In this document: positions 63,840 through 64,000 of the stretch, piece after piece
Position numbering within the stretch: the first letter of the stretch is position 1
Layout of the letters: each line of letters opens with the position of its first letter
Assembly (NCBI GenBank): GCA_964036315.1
Contig: OZ038507.1
Location: 59,429,502 to 59,493,501, forward strand
Origin: Acanthosepion esculentum
Taxonomy: Eukaryota; Mollusca; Cephalopoda; Sepiida; Sepiidae
Direction: 5' to 3'
Length of the DNA: 64,000 nucleotides
Notes under the pieces: model-generated
Seen by the model: only the letters and a program-made list of their open reading frames with translations
What the model was told of the DNA's origin: nothing
The model's database searches: none
Translations under genes and position numbers: made by a program

Positions 63840-64000
63840 AAAAGCAACAGGTATCAAGCCTACTGTGGGGCAGAGTTTGGAAAATGCACTGGAATAACGA
63901 AAAGTTACCTTCCAGAATCTAAGCAAAAGTATCAAGACAGGAATATTTCGTTGGAAACTGTTGTAGCAAACCTACGGACGATGATGGCTATGTCCCCATT
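63840..64000 (+). pseudogene. RTE-type LINE thumb fragment, runs off window
   Basis: NLSKSIKTGIFRWKLL-like codons and the ATATTTCGTTGGAAACTGTT phrase match the QKLSKVLRNKNISLET region at 23690. It is cut by the window end. Confidence 0.5.

Overview
This 64 kb window reads as repeat-dense non-coding DNA from a large animal genome. I could find no intact host protein gene. The longest open frames are translations of simple repeats: Tyr-Ile runs from (TA)n, Lys/Glu/Arg or Phe/Ser/Leu runs from (GAAA)n and (TTC)n. Everything recognisably protein-like is a decayed transposable-element fragment. The mix of very many (TA)n arrays, tRNA-derived SINEs, Penelope-like elements, RTE-type and CR1-type LINE tails and LINEs with a restriction-like endonuclease suggests a mollusc, most likely a coleoid cephalopod such as an octopus. 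That assignment is inference; no host gene confirms it.

Layout. 1-4.2 kb: a Helitron-like fragment, a 5S/tRNA composite SINE, inverted Penelope-like (PLE) ends, then a PLE body with reverse transcriptase and GIY-YIG endonuclease motifs. 4.2-9.1 kb: purine arrays, a minisatellite split by a Tc1/mariner-type MITE, RTE LINE ends, and an RLE-LINE whose catalytic motif has grown into a 37-bp minisatellite. 9.1-14.5 kb: a 650-bp duplication, (TA)n arrays, head-to-head CR1 fragments and a mariner-type MITE. 14.5-21.8 kb: an RTE RT fragment, two hAT elements (one inside a PLE) and a TIR element. 22-23.4 kb: a (TTC)n block. 23.5-24.8 kb: RTE LINE. 24.8-30.2 kb: PLE- and SINE-derived DNA with three hammerhead ribozymes whose core and pairing are complete on paper. 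30.6-35 kb: two long (GAAA)n polypurine tracts. 35-43.8 kb: microsatellites, SINEs, CR1 tails and a 52-bp minisatellite. 43.8-47.5 kb: serial RLE-LINE 3' ends with (AAT)n tails. 48-56 kb: hammerhead-like relics, RTE and CR1 tails with a clean 12-bp target duplication, and PLE remnants. 56-64 kb: a mariner transposase fragment, a decayed hammerhead SINE, a 30-bp VNTR, a degenerate array invaded by a piggyBac-like MITE and a hAT element, and RTE LINE ends.

The most interesting system is a set of self-cleaving RNA modules: type I hammerhead ribozymes with a minimal helix III. Two of the three intact ones lie just downstream of tRNA-like (pol III box A/B) sequence, and decayed relatives sit at 19.1 and 56.7 kb. 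This is the architecture of a ribozyme-bearing SINE or retrozyme. A second notable case is the 22-copy minisatellite seeded inside the PD...D active-site codons of a retrotransposon endonuclease.
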